Under the pieces are notes generated by a model. The model did not search any database and was not told the origin of the DNA. It was given only the letters and a program-made list of their open reading frames with translations. The translations under genes and the position numbers were made by a program. A DNA stretch of 64,000 nt from Bog-473 sp035534235 (GTDB lineage: Bacteria; Actinomycetota; Acidimicrobiia; Acidimicrobiales; RAAP-2): contig DATLSH010000028.1 in assembly GCA_035534235.1 (NCBI GenBank), forward strand, positions 1 through 64,000, given 5' to 3'. Shown piece after piece: positions 8,584 to 19,827 of the stretch (within the stretch, counting starts at the first letter, position 1; every line of letters starts with the position of its first letter).

Positions 8584-9767
8584 ACTTCCTCCGCCGCCTG
8601 CCGTCCTCGGCCTTCAAGTTCTTGATCTTCGCCCTGGTCTGCCTGCTCCTGCTGGTGGGCCTGGCCGTGAAGATCGGGAACATCTCCCTTTTCAGCCATC
8701 GCCATTCGATTCAGGCACAATTGGTCGACGTCACCGGCTTGGCCACCGGGGACTCGGTCAACATCGCCGGCGTCCCGATCGGACAGGTCACCAGCATCGG
8801 CGTCCAGCACGGGCACGCCCTGGTCGGGATGAACATCGACAACACGGTGACCCTGCACCGGGACACCGACCTGGGTGTGCGCTGGAAGAACGTCATCGGG
8901 CAGAAGGAGATCCAGATCTTCCCCTCCGCCCAGGGGCCGGTCCTCGCGCCCGGCAGCACCATCCCGTTGAGCCACGACGTCTCTGACGCCAGCGTGAACT
9001 CCTTCCTGAACACCTTGGGCCCGCTGCTGACGTCCATCAACCCGCAGCAAGCCAACGAGTTCGTCGTGAACGTCTCGGGGGCACTCGAAGGGGACACGGC
9101 CCAGGTCGACCAGCTCATCAACAGCGGCGCCACCATCTCCAACACGGTGGGCGCGCTGGACAACCAGGTGGGCCAGGTCATCGGCAATCTGGACCTGGTG
9201 CTCACCGCCATCTCCTCGCGCAGCGGTGATCTCGGCTCGCTGGTCGACAATCTGCAGACGGTGGCCTCCTCGCTGGCCTCCAAGAACACCCTCCTGGACA
9301 CGGTGATCGGGAACCTGTCACAGGTGGCGACCGACCTAGCCGGCTTGATCGGCTCGAATCACTCGACCATCACCAGCATCATCGACAACCTCCGGGTCGT
9401 GGCCGGTGACGTGCAGGGCAACCAGCAGCAACTGGCCAGCAGCCTGTCCACCCTGGGGGCCGGATTGGCGCCGTACATCCAGATCTCGGCCGTGGGCCAG
9501 TGGTTCGCCGTCCAGGCCGTCTACACCTGCCTGGGCAACCAGACGTCTTGCACGTACTACGAGTCGGCCAGCCCGCCGGCGGGCTCGGGACCCGGGGGCA
9601 GCCTGCCCGCCGCCCGGACCCAGGCGGCCAGGTCGTCGGCCCTGAGCTCGGCCGCCCGGAAGGTGGCCACGACGCCGGTGGCCGCATCGGGCATCGGCAG
9701 CGTCCTCCAAGCCGTAAGCGGCCAGGCCCAATCTCCCGGCCTCCCCTCAACAGGAGCCGGGTCGTGA
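8580..9767 (+). CDS. MCE family protein, second in operon (MceB position)
   Basis: 395 aa from the GTG at 8580, which overlaps the previous TGA (GTGA). Membrane helix at about 10-28 (FKFLIFALVCLLLLVGLAV), MCE domain at about 40-120 (TGLATGDSVNIAGVPIGQVT), then a long helical segment. Two cysteines (CLGNQTSC) near 315 are typical of the C-terminal cap of actinobacterial MceB-F proteins. The tail is Ala/Ser-rich. Confidence 0.9.
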   Translation: MNFLRRLPSSAFKFLIFALVCLLLLVGLAVKIGNISLFSHRHSIQAQLVDVTGLATGDSVNIAGVPIGQVTSIGVQHGHALVGMNIDNTVTLHRDTDLGVRWKNVIGQKEIQIFPSAQGPVLAPGSTIPLSHDVSDASVNSFLNTLGPLLTSINPQQANEFVVNVSGALEGDTAQVDQLINSGATISNTVGALDNQVGQVIGNLDLVLTAISSRSGDLGSLVDNLQTVASSLASKNTLLDTVIGNLSQVATDLAGLIGSNHSTITSIIDNLRVVAGDVQGNQQQLASSLSTLGAGLAPYIQISAVGQWFAVQAVYTCLGNQTSCTYYESASPPAGSGPGGSLPAARTQAARSSALSSAARKVATTPVAASGIGSVLQAVSGQAQSPGLPSTGAGS

Positions 9768-11017
9768 AGGCCTTCACCGAACGGCGTCCCAAAGTCATCG
9801 GACTGATCGGCGTGTCGGTCATCCTCGTCGGGGTCCTGGCCATCCTGTTCCTCAACCGGAGCTTCTTCGCGTCGGGCTACGACGTGACGGCTCGTTTCCC
9901 CAATGCCGCGGGCATCACCAAAGGTTCCGACGTCATGGTGGCCGGCGTGAAGGTCGGCTCCGTCACCGGGGTCTCGGTGCACGGTAATGCGGTCGATGCC
10001 ACCCTTTCGGTGAATCATTCGGTGCAGCTTCCCCACCACACGCAGGCGGCGATACAAGTCGAGACGCTGCTCGGTGTGGTCGATGTGACCCTGGTCCCGG
10101 TGAGCGGGTGGGGTGACCCATTGCGCGGCGGCGCCCTGATCACGGACACCTCTGTGCCGACCGAGCTGTACCAATTGCAGAATGCCGGTCACCGACTCTT
10201 GTCGCAGAGCAACACCCAGGCACTGAACTCCTTGGTCCAGTCGGTGGCCACCATCACCAAGGGCAAGCAGACACAGGTGGCGCAGATCATCCGGGGATTG
10301 GGCGCCCTCACCACGACGGTCGATCAGCGCAGCGGCCAGGTCTCCCAGTTGATCGATTCGGCCAACACCTTGTCCTCCACCCTGGCGGGCAAGGACCAGG
10401 AGCTGGTCTCCATCGTCAACAACCTCAATGTGGTCTCCACCGGTCTGGCTGGGCACAGCGCCGATCTGGCCAATTTGATCGCCAACGTCGACCAGATGGC
10501 CACCCAGACGAACTCGTTGGTCGCCGGTGAGTCGCCCGCGCTCAACGCGCTGCTGGTCAGCCTCCACTCCGACCTCGGTGTCGTGGCGGCCCACCAGGTC
10601 GACCTGGCCGAGGGGGTGAGCTACCTGGGCGGTGCCATCAAGGGGTTCGCCTCCATCGCCTACGGCGGCACGCAACAGGTCAACTGGGCCAACATCTTCA
10701 CCAACCCGTCCGGGATCAGCGGCACCTACGGGGTGCTCGGATGCGGTGGCGCGCTCGACGTGGCGCTCACCGAAGCCCTGGGACCGGACCCCTTGGCCGG
10801 GAACTGCCCGGCCCAGACGGGTCCCTTGCCCGCCGACCGCACCGGTTCGGCGTCGGGCGGCAGCAACAGTCTGCCGACTCCGGGCAACTCCGGCTCTGGC
10901 GCCTCTGGCGCGCCCGGGACGTCGGGAACGTCGGCCGGCGCCCTGCCCAGCGGTCCCAACTCGGGGTTGGGCGGGCTCTCGCAGTTGATCGCCCCGCTGC
11001 TGGGGGGGACGAAGTAG
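9764..11017 (+). CDS. MCE family protein, third in operon (MceC position)
   Basis: 417 aa from the GTG at 9764 overlapping the previous stop (GTGA). Membrane helix about 10-29 (VIGLIGVSVILVGVLAILFL), MCE domain about 35-110 (AGITKGSDVMVAGVKVGSV), long helical tunnel region, paired cysteines late (GVLGCGGALD and AGNCPAQ). The C-terminal ~70 residues are a Gly/Ser/Pro-rich tail that could span the cell wall. Confidence 0.9.
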   Translation: MKAFTERRPKVIGLIGVSVILVGVLAILFLNRSFFASGYDVTARFPNAAGITKGSDVMVAGVKVGSVTGVSVHGNAVDATLSVNHSVQLPHHTQAAIQVETLLGVVDVTLVPVSGWGDPLRGGALITDTSVPTELYQLQNAGHRLLSQSNTQALNSLVQSVATITKGKQTQVAQIIRGLGALTTTVDQRSGQVSQLIDSANTLSSTLAGKDQELVSIVNNLNVVSTGLAGHSADLANLIANVDQMATQTNSLVAGESPALNALLVSLHSDLGVVAAHQVDLAEGVSYLGGAIKGFASIAYGGTQQVNWANIFTNPSGISGTYGVLGCGGALDVALTEALGPDPLAGNCPAQTGPLPADRTGSASGGSNSLPTPGNSGSGASGAPGTSGTSAGALPSGPNSGLGGLSQLIAPLLGGTK

Positions 11018-12570
11018 TGGACCGGCTGCTCGCCATCTGGCACTCCAAGTGGCTGCGCCTGGCCCTGGCCGGGATCGTGGTGGTGGCCGGCGCGGTGGCG
11101 GTGATCGACTTCACCCGGGGCCCTCCCACCTACCGGCTCAATGCCGTCTACGCCAGCGCGCCCGGGCTCTTCCCGGGGGCGGCGGTGGATGTGCTGGGCG
11201 TGCCGGTGGGCACGGTGACGTCGGTGCAGAACGTCGGCGACCGGGTCGAGGTCGGCATGGCCGTGCGCGCGACCACCCGCATCCCGTCGTCCGTGGTGGC
11301 CGCCCTGGTGGCGCCCCAGGTGCTGGGCCAACCCGACGTGGCCCTCAATCCGGGCTACACCGGCGGGCCGTATCTGGCGCGGGGCGCCACCATTCCCGAA
11401 TCGCGCACGTCCGTCCCCATCTCCACCGATCAGTTCCTCAAGGAGCTCCAGCGCACGCTGAACCAGCTGAACCCCCATGCGGTGGCCGACGTGATCACCA
11501 ACCTGGCCCAGGATCTGGACGGCCAGGGAGCGGGGCTGAACCACCTGATCGCCTCGGCCGCCGGCACCCTGCAGCTGCTGGCCAACAAGGGCAACGACCT
11601 GGGCAAGCTCAACGGATCCCTGGCCCAGCTCACCGGGACCCTGGACTCCGAAACGTCGCAGATTGAGCAATTGGTCCAGGAGTACGACACCGTCTCCACC
11701 GTCATCGCCCAGCACTCGGGACAGTTGAACGACGCCCTGACCCAGCTGACCGGGGCCTCCGCCGCGCTCGTCGGGGTCCTGACGCCGAACCTGGTGCCGT
11801 TGGAGGCGGACGTGGGGACCGTCACCACGGCCAGCCGGACGCTGGATCGCAACATCGCGAGTGTGGACGAACTCCTCGTGCAGACCGACAACCTCTTCCA
11901 GGGCGCCAAGCGCGCCATCGACCCCCATTACAACTGGCTCGACCTCAATGCCGCCTCGCCCCCCGGCGTGACCGGCGCCGTCCTGGCCGGGTTGGTCCGT
12001 GACGCGCTGGCGGGCGTCTGCCGCCGCATTGTGGCCAACCACCTGCCCCCCGGGCTGACCGCGGCCCAGATCGCCGCCCTCAACTCCTGCGGCAACCCCA
12101 GCTCGACCTTCTTCAACCCCATCATCAGTCAGATCCCCACCCTGCTCAACACGCTGGCCGGCGCCCAGAAGAGCTCGCCCGCCTCCCTCCTCCAGCAGGG
12201 CCTGAGCCAGATCGGGTCCCTCAGCACCCCGGCCGCGCCGAAGGGCGGTGCCGTCAACGGCAAATCCACCAGCTCGACCACGGTGGCCCCCACGCCGGCT
12301 CCTCCCACCACCACCACGACGAAACCCGGCCTCGTCTGCACCCTGGTCGGGGGCGTCCTCACGTGCCCGGGTGGGCTGCGGTCCCGGCACACCGCCCCCG
12401 GTCAGGGGCAACAGGCCCCGGTCCAGCTGGCTCTGCAGACCGCCCCGGTCCCGAGCCTGACCGCACCGGCGGCCCGCTTCCTGCCCCCGCTCCCCTCCGC
12501 GCCGAGGTCCCGGCCGGCCCACCGAGGTTGGCTGGCCCAATGGGCCCACGATGTGGGGAGCTGGTTGTGA
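11017..12570 (+). CDS. MCE family protein, fourth in operon (MceD position)
   Basis: 517 aa, the longest MCE protein here. GTG at 11017 shares one base with the previous TAG. Membrane helix about 10-30 (LRLALAGIVVVAGAVAVI), MCE domain about 40-115 (APGLFPGAAVDVLGVPVGTV), helical region, then a Pro/Thr-rich stretch (APTPAPPTTTTTKPG near 430) and a basic Pro-rich end. The low-complexity tail fits a cell-wall-spanning role. Confidence 0.88.
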   Translation: MDRLLAIWHSKWLRLALAGIVVVAGAVAVIDFTRGPPTYRLNAVYASAPGLFPGAAVDVLGVPVGTVTSVQNVGDRVEVGMAVRATTRIPSSVVAALVAPQVLGQPDVALNPGYTGGPYLARGATIPESRTSVPISTDQFLKELQRTLNQLNPHAVADVITNLAQDLDGQGAGLNHLIASAAGTLQLLANKGNDLGKLNGSLAQLTGTLDSETSQIEQLVQEYDTVSTVIAQHSGQLNDALTQLTGASAALVGVLTPNLVPLEADVGTVTTASRTLDRNIASVDELLVQTDNLFQGAKRAIDPHYNWLDLNAASPPGVTGAVLAGLVRDALAGVCRRIVANHLPPGLTAAQIAALNSCGNPSSTFFNPIISQIPTLLNTLAGAQKSSPASLLQQGLSQIGSLSTPAAPKGGAVNGKSTSSTTVAPTPAPPTTTTTKPGLVCTLVGGVLTCPGGLRSRHTAPGQGQQAPVQLALQTAPVPSLTAPAARFLPPLPSAPRSRPAHRGWLAQWAHDVGSWL

Positions 12571-13565
12571 GGTCGCGCCGCTGGGCCATGGTGCCCCTGC
12601 TTCTCGTGACGGCCACCGGCTTCTCGGGCTGCCTGGGGTTCGGTTCGTCCCCCCAGCGCACCGTCACGGCGGTGTTCAGCGATGTCGAGGATCTGACCAG
12701 CGGGGCCCAGGTGCAGTTGGCTGACGTCCCGATCGGGAACGTCACCTCCATCACGCTGGTCGGCAACCAGGCGAAGGTCACCATGAGCCTCTCGGAGAGC
12801 GCGCGCATTCCGGCCGACGTCACTGCGGCCATCGATCACACCACTCTGCTGGGTGACCTGTTCATCCAACTCGAAGTGCCCCCGAACGAGGTCAGGGCCT
12901 CCGCCACCCAGGTGCCCCAGTTGGCGAACGGCGCCGTCATCCGCCACACCAGGATCGTCCCCAGTATTGAGCAGCTGGTGAAGTCCGGGGCGCAAGTGTT
13001 CGGCGCCGTCTCCACCACCGAGCTGGAGCAGATCATCGCCGCCGGGGGCGAGGGCTTCGCCGGCCAGGAGGCATCCCTCAAGGCGCTGCTGACCGACTTC
13101 ACGACGGTGGCCAACGGCTACGCCCAGCACACGGCGGACATCACTTCGGCCGTCAACGGGCTCAACCAGCTCACGGCAAGCCTGGCCCCCAACAGTGGGG
13201 CCAACGCCGACGCGCTGACCACACTCTCGAAGACCGTGGCCATCCTGGCCCGCAACTCCACGCAGTTCGAGACGCTTTTGCAATCGATCAACAACCTCTC
13301 CGTGCAGGGCCGGAGCATCCTGGAGACGTACGAGCCCCAGATGGTGGCGCAGCTTCAGACCCTCCAAGCGATCAGCGCACAGCTCAGCCAGAACCAGGTC
13401 TCCCTGGTCGGCATCCTCAACGTGTTGCCGCTGACCAACGCCGCCCTGCCCTCGTCGGTGCGCAATGGCTACGTCCAGGTGTTCGAGAATCTCATCGTGT
13501 GCGGCCTCACGGGCGGCGGCGAGAACGACAACACCGCGGCCTTCACCTGTGCGCGGAAGCCTTAG
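12567..13565 (+). CDS. MCE family lipoprotein, fifth in operon (MceE position)
   Basis: 332 aa from the GTG at 12567 (GTGA overlap). Instead of a plain membrane anchor it has a signal peptide ending in a lipobox-like LVTATGFSGC (Cys at about 22), matching MceE/LprK-type lipoproteins of other actinobacteria. MCE domain about 35-110 (VEDLTSGAQVQLADVPIGNV), then the helical tunnel region and a short end with two Cys. Shortest of the six MCE proteins. Confidence 0.88.
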   Translation: MRSRRWAMVPLLLVTATGFSGCLGFGSSPQRTVTAVFSDVEDLTSGAQVQLADVPIGNVTSITLVGNQAKVTMSLSESARIPADVTAAIDHTTLLGDLFIQLEVPPNEVRASATQVPQLANGAVIRHTRIVPSIEQLVKSGAQVFGAVSTTELEQIIAAGGEGFAGQEASLKALLTDFTTVANGYAQHTADITSAVNGLNQLTASLAPNSGANADALTTLSKTVAILARNSTQFETLLQSINNLSVQGRSILETYEPQMVAQLQTLQAISAQLSQNQVSLVGILNVLPLTNAALPSSVRNGYVQVFENLIVCGLTGGGENDNTAAFTCARKP

Positions 13566-13574
13566 GGGGGTCCG

Positions 13575-14900
13575 GTGATCTCCAAGCGCCTCATCGTCAA
13601 CCTGGTCGCCTTCTTCTTGGTGAGCGCTCTCCTGGTGGGTTACGGCGTCGTCACCCTGCTGGGCAATCCCTTGCGCAGCTCGATCGTGCTCACCACCGAC
13701 TTCCCCGATGCCTCGGGTCTCTTCCAGAACTTCACGGTTGAGCTGAACGGGGTGCCCGTGGGCACGGTGGGGGGCATTGCGCTCACCCCGAAGGGCACCA
13801 AGATCACGATGGACATCCATCCGGGGACCGACGTGCCGGGCGACGTGCGCTCGTCCATTCAGATTGCCAACGGCCTCGGCGAGCAGGTGATCGACCTGGT
13901 GCCCGCCCACGGGGGCACGGCCCCGCCACTGCGTTCGGGTGACAGCGTCCCGGCATCACCCGACCAGATCCCGGCCAATATCGGGCGGGTGGTGGAAGCC
14001 GCCACCACCCTCCTGCGGGCGATTCCGGGCGGGGACCTCAACAAGTTGATCGGCGAGCTGGCAGTGTCGCTCAAGGGGCGTGCGGCGGACATGCGCACCA
14101 TCATCTCGGCCGGCACCACGTTCAACGAGGAGTTCGTGGCCTACGAGCAGCAGTTCACCGAGCTCCTGGCCAATGCCCCGGGCGCGCTGGACACGGTGAC
14201 CGCGGTGGCGCCGGCATTGCGGCAGGACCTGATCAACACCACGGCACTCCTCGCCGTCCTCAACGCCCAGAAGACGGGGCTCGACAACCTCTTCAAGTCG
14301 GGATCGACGGCGTTCACCCAGGTGGACCAGCTGGTGACCACCCAGTCGGCCAATCTGGGTTGCCTGCTGCACGACACGGCGGACGTGCTGGCGAACATCG
14401 CGCAGCCGGTGAACCTCACCGCTCTGTCAGAGGGGCTGACCTACAACCAGTACTTCTTCGCCGGCGTCACCGAGCTGGCCGTGCCCGGCCTGGCCAAGAA
14501 GACCACCACGCACGGGTCCGACAATCCCAATCAGCTGTTCCTGCGCACGCTCCTGCTGCTCCCCCCGGGCATGCCGGCGGCCAACACCTATGCCACACCC
14601 AACCCGATTCCCGACATCCTGCCCGGGGCCGGCTGCGTCACGGCCTACGGGAACGGCGTCGGTCCGGCCACCCAGGCCGGCTTCGTGCCGGCCGCCGGCG
14701 GTCACGTGATCGCCCCGACCGCGCAGGAGGCCGTTGTCGAGCTGCCGGCGGCCAGGACGGCACCCTCCGGCAATGCCGCCTACCGGGCGCCCACCATGAG
14801 CCTGTGGCCCATGCTGGTGATCGGTGGGCTTCTCGTGCCGGCCCTCCTGCTCGCCCGGGGTGCGCGCCCCTCGCGACGCCGGGCGCGGCGCCGGGCCTGA
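13575..14900 (+). CDS. MCE family protein, sixth in operon (MceF position), anchored at both ends
   Basis: 441 aa, GTG start. N-terminal helix about 5-27 (LIVNLVAFFLVSALLVGYGV), MCE domain about 40-110 (ASGLFQNFTVELNGVPVGTV), helical region, two late cysteines (ANLGCLLH and GAGCVTAY). Unlike the other five it ends with a second hydrophobic helix (about 407-425, MSLWPMLVIGGLLVPALLL) followed by a strongly basic tail (SRRRARRRA), so both ends may be in the membrane. Confidence 0.88.
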   Translation: MISKRLIVNLVAFFLVSALLVGYGVVTLLGNPLRSSIVLTTDFPDASGLFQNFTVELNGVPVGTVGGIALTPKGTKITMDIHPGTDVPGDVRSSIQIANGLGEQVIDLVPAHGGTAPPLRSGDSVPASPDQIPANIGRVVEAATTLLRAIPGGDLNKLIGELAVSLKGRAADMRTIISAGTTFNEEFVAYEQQFTELLANAPGALDTVTAVAPALRQDLINTTALLAVLNAQKTGLDNLFKSGSTAFTQVDQLVTTQSANLGCLLHDTADVLANIAQPVNLTALSEGLTYNQYFFAGVTELAVPGLAKKTTTHGSDNPNQLFLRTLLLLPPGMPAANTYATPNPIPDILPGAGCVTAYGNGVGPATQAGFVPAAGGHVIAPTAQEAVVELPAARTAPSGNAAYRAPTMSLWPMLVIGGLLVPALLLARGARPSRRRARRRA

Positions 14901-14915
14901 GGGGGAAGGCGAGGC

Positions 14916-15578
14916 GTGGGGCCCAGGGCGACGCGCGAGAATGACGTGATGGAAAGTGGCGTGAAGGTGGTCGGCGCGCCGGCGCCGGCTGACCCCGAGG
15001 ATGAATCGGTGCGGTCCGAGGGCACGGTTGCGGAGCCGGGCCGGCGGCGCCTCCTCGCGGTGAGCGTGGTGGCGGTGGCTGGCCTGGTGGGAACCCTGGT
15101 CTTCGGTCTCCTGTGGGCCGGCAGCAGCGGCTCGAGCCCGCAGGATGCATCGGTGATCAGCGCGGCCACGGCATTCCTGAACGACCTGACCAACTTCAAT
15201 GCCAAGACCATTGATGCCGATTTCGGGTCCATCACCTCCATGGCCACTGGGACCTTCTCGGGCCAGGCCGACCGCTTCTTCAACTCGGCCATCCGGGTGG
15301 ATCTGGAGAAGGCCCTGGCCGAATCGCGGGGTCAGGTGCGGACCATGTACGTGCAGAACGACAACGGGAACCTGGCGTCCGTCTACGCCGTGGTCGATCA
15401 GGTCTACGCCAACAACAAGATCGCCACGCCTCAGACCGACGTCCTCCGGGTTGTGGTGAACCTGCAGATGGTGGGTGGGTCCTGGAAGATCTCCGACGTC
15501 ACCGTGCTGGAGGGCGCCACGCCGGCCAGCGCGGGCAGCGCCTCGGGATCGGCCGGCTCCGTCGTGCCCGGGCAGTAG
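14916..15578 (+). CDS. Mce-associated membrane protein (Mas type)
   Basis: 220 aa, closing the mce operon. A ~45-residue charged cytoplasmic start is followed by one helix (about 46-68, LLAVSVVAVAGLVGTLVFGL) and an extracytoplasmic NTF2/SnoaL-like domain of about 130 residues (ISAATAFLNDLTNFNAKTID). This architecture and position after the MCE genes define Mas proteins, which support the importer. The GTG at 14916 follows GGGGGAAGG at good spacing; an ATG at 14949 is the alternative. Its TAG stop lies inside the -10-like box of the following RNA candidate. Confidence 0.8.
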   Translation: MGPRATRENDVMESGVKVVGAPAPADPEDESVRSEGTVAEPGRRRLLAVSVVAVAGLVGTLVFGLLWAGSSGSSPQDASVISAATAFLNDLTNFNAKTIDADFGSITSMATGTFSGQADRFFNSAIRVDLEKALAESRGQVRTMYVQNDNGNLASVYAVVDQVYANNKIATPQTDVLRVVVNLQMVGGSWKISDVTVLEGATPASAGSASGSAGSVVPGQ

Positions 15579-15581
15579 GCT
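15576..15581 (+). promoter_or_regulatory. -10 box for the structured RNA upstream of secA
   Basis: TAGGCT overlaps the stop codon of the preceding gene, and its end lies 6 nt before G15588, the first base of the closing helix of the RNA candidate. No clear -35 box is visible. Confidence 0.4.
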
Positions 15582-15587
15582 CGCGTC

Positions 15588-15858
15588 GGGCTGCGTGCGG
15601 GTCTGTGGTTGCAAGTCGAGGCCAGCCGCAGGCGAAACGACCCACGTAAGGCAACTTGTGGTTGCTGAGCATGGTGCGGCTTAGAAGTAAGCCCTGCCCA
15701 TCGCTCCCGAACCTCGGGAGCCGGTGGTGACGAGGGGATGCGCGCCACCAAGGCGCCGTAGGGCCAACCGGCACCCGCCGGGAGGCCGCCGGCGCCGGCG
15801 GGTCAACCTCGCTGCAGGCGAGTGTGGGGTCAAAGACCAGGTCAGCCGCACGCAGCCC
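15588..15858 (+). ncRNA. Structured noncoding RNA candidate (possibly raiA-motif class)
   Basis: This 271-nt stretch has no ORF but many helices. A perfect 13-bp closing stem pairs 15588-15600 (GGGCTGCGTGCGG) with 15846-15858. Inside are hairpins 15678-15693 (GGCTTA, loop GAAG), 15703-15721 (8 bp, loop ACC), 15723-15749 (7 bp with one wobble), 15773-15803 (9 bp) and 15808-15822 (CTCGC, loop TGCAG). A -10-like box lies 6 nt before the 5' end, and a second one (15874-15879) serves secA, so it looks like a separate transcript. In many Gram-positives hpf/raiA precedes secA and the raiA-motif RNA precedes raiA; that class is my best guess, but I cannot confirm its consensus here. Confidence 0.65.
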
Positions 15859-15873
15859 GTACGCCCGTCCCGG

Positions 15874-15879
15874 TAGGAT
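15874..15879 (+). promoter_or_regulatory. -10 box of secA
   Basis: TAGGAT is followed by 9 nt and then the secA ATG. The intervening CGCCACTCC contains no ribosome site, so secA is probably leaderless. Confidence 0.5.
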
Positions 15880-15888
15880 CGCCACTCC

Positions 15889-18601
<2,713 letters not shown>

Positions 18602-18615
<14 letters not shown>

Positions 18616-19738
18616 GGAACCGCGGGACTTCAGCGCCGAACTTCTGGAGGCCGAGGCCCGGCTGGCCGAAGCCGAGCGCTACCTCGGCCTGGAGAAGTTG
18701 ACGGCGAAGCGGGCCGCATTGGAGGCCGCGGCAGCCCAGCCCGACTTGTGGGACGACGGGGACCACGCCCGTGCCGTGACCACCGAGCTGGGCAAGGTGA
18801 CGGCGGACCTGGACCAGCTGTCCGGCTTGCGCGCCGCGCTCGAAGACGCTCGGGCGCTGTCCGAGCTCATCGACGAGTCGAAGGCCGGCGGTGCGGCAGA
18901 TGCGTCGTTGGACACCGAACTGGTCGAGACGGTCGACGCGCTGCGGGCGCGCCTGGGCGCTCTTGAGCTGCAATCGCTCTTCTCCGGCGAGTATGACGAG
19001 CGGGACGCCGTGGCCGAGGTCCATGCCGGCGCGGGCGGAACCGATGCGCAGGACTGGACGGAAATGATGCTGCGCATGTACCAGCGCTGGGCCGAGCGCC
19101 GCGGCTTCTCGGTCGAGCTGGACGAGGCGACCGAAGGGCAGGAGGCCGGGTTGCTCTCGGCCACCTTCATTGTGCGGGGGCGCTTCGCCTACGGCCTGCT
19201 GGCCACCGAGCGCGGCGTGCACCGCCTGGTGCGCATGTCCCCCTTCGACTCGCAACGCCGCCGGCAGACCAGCTTCGCCTCCATGGACGTCACCCCGTTC
19301 CTCGAGGACGTGTCGGGTGAGGTGGAGATCGACGAGAAGGACCTGCGCATCGACACCTACCGCTCCTCGGGAGCCGGCGGGCAGCACGTCAACAAGACCG
19401 ACTCGGCGGTGCGCCTCACCCACTTGCCCACCGGGCTGGTCGTCTCCTGCCAGAACGAGCGCAGCCAGCACCAGAACAAGGCCAAGGCTCTGCAGATCCT
19501 CGGCGCCAAGCTGGCCGACCGCGCCCGTAACGAGCGGAGGGCCGAGCTCGACGCGTTGAGCGGGGACAGAGGCGATAATGCCTGGGGCAACCAGATCCGC
19601 TCCTATGTCCTGGCGCCGTACCAACTGGTCAAGGACCTGCGCACCTCCTATGAGACCGGCAACGTCGAGGCGGTGCTTGACGGCGACCTCGAAGCCTTCA
19701 TGGAGGCCGAACTGCGCCGGCAACGCGGCAACGCCTGA
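18602..19738 (+). CDS. prfB: Peptide chain release factor 2
   Basis: 378 aa. It ends translation at UGA and UAA. The GGQ catalytic tripeptide is at 259-261 (SGAGGQHVNKTDSAVRLTH), and the UGA-specific SPF anticodon tripeptide is in VRMSPFDSQRR. I chose the ATG at 18602 inside the secA 3' end, giving MAPPEEPRDFS; an in-frame GTG at 18572 is possible but less natural. The programmed +1 frameshift site found in many prfB genes is absent: the frame is continuous. secA-prfB is a conserved order in Gram-positive bacteria. Confidence 0.95.
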
Positions 19739-19745
19739 CGCCCGG

Positions 19746-19764
19746 GCGCTTGACCTGCGCTTGA
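19746..19764 (+). promoter_or_regulatory. Direct repeats upstream of ftsE
   Basis: GCGCTTGA occurs at 19746-19753 and 19757-19764, phased by 11 bp (one helical turn), in the 89-bp gap before ftsE. A -10-like TAGGAT follows at 19797-19802. A regulatory role is only a guess. Confidence 0.25.
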
Positions 19765-19827
19765 GTCAATGACCCCGGAGCGCAATGGGGCCCAGGTAGG
19801 ATCGTCGGGTCGCAGTGCCCCCCCACC

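Noticed and set aside
15579..15888. tmRNA, RNase P RNA or SRP RNA in the gap before secA
   Set aside because: None of their conserved cores (tRNA-like end, RNase P CR regions, SRP GGAAG loop context) is visible.
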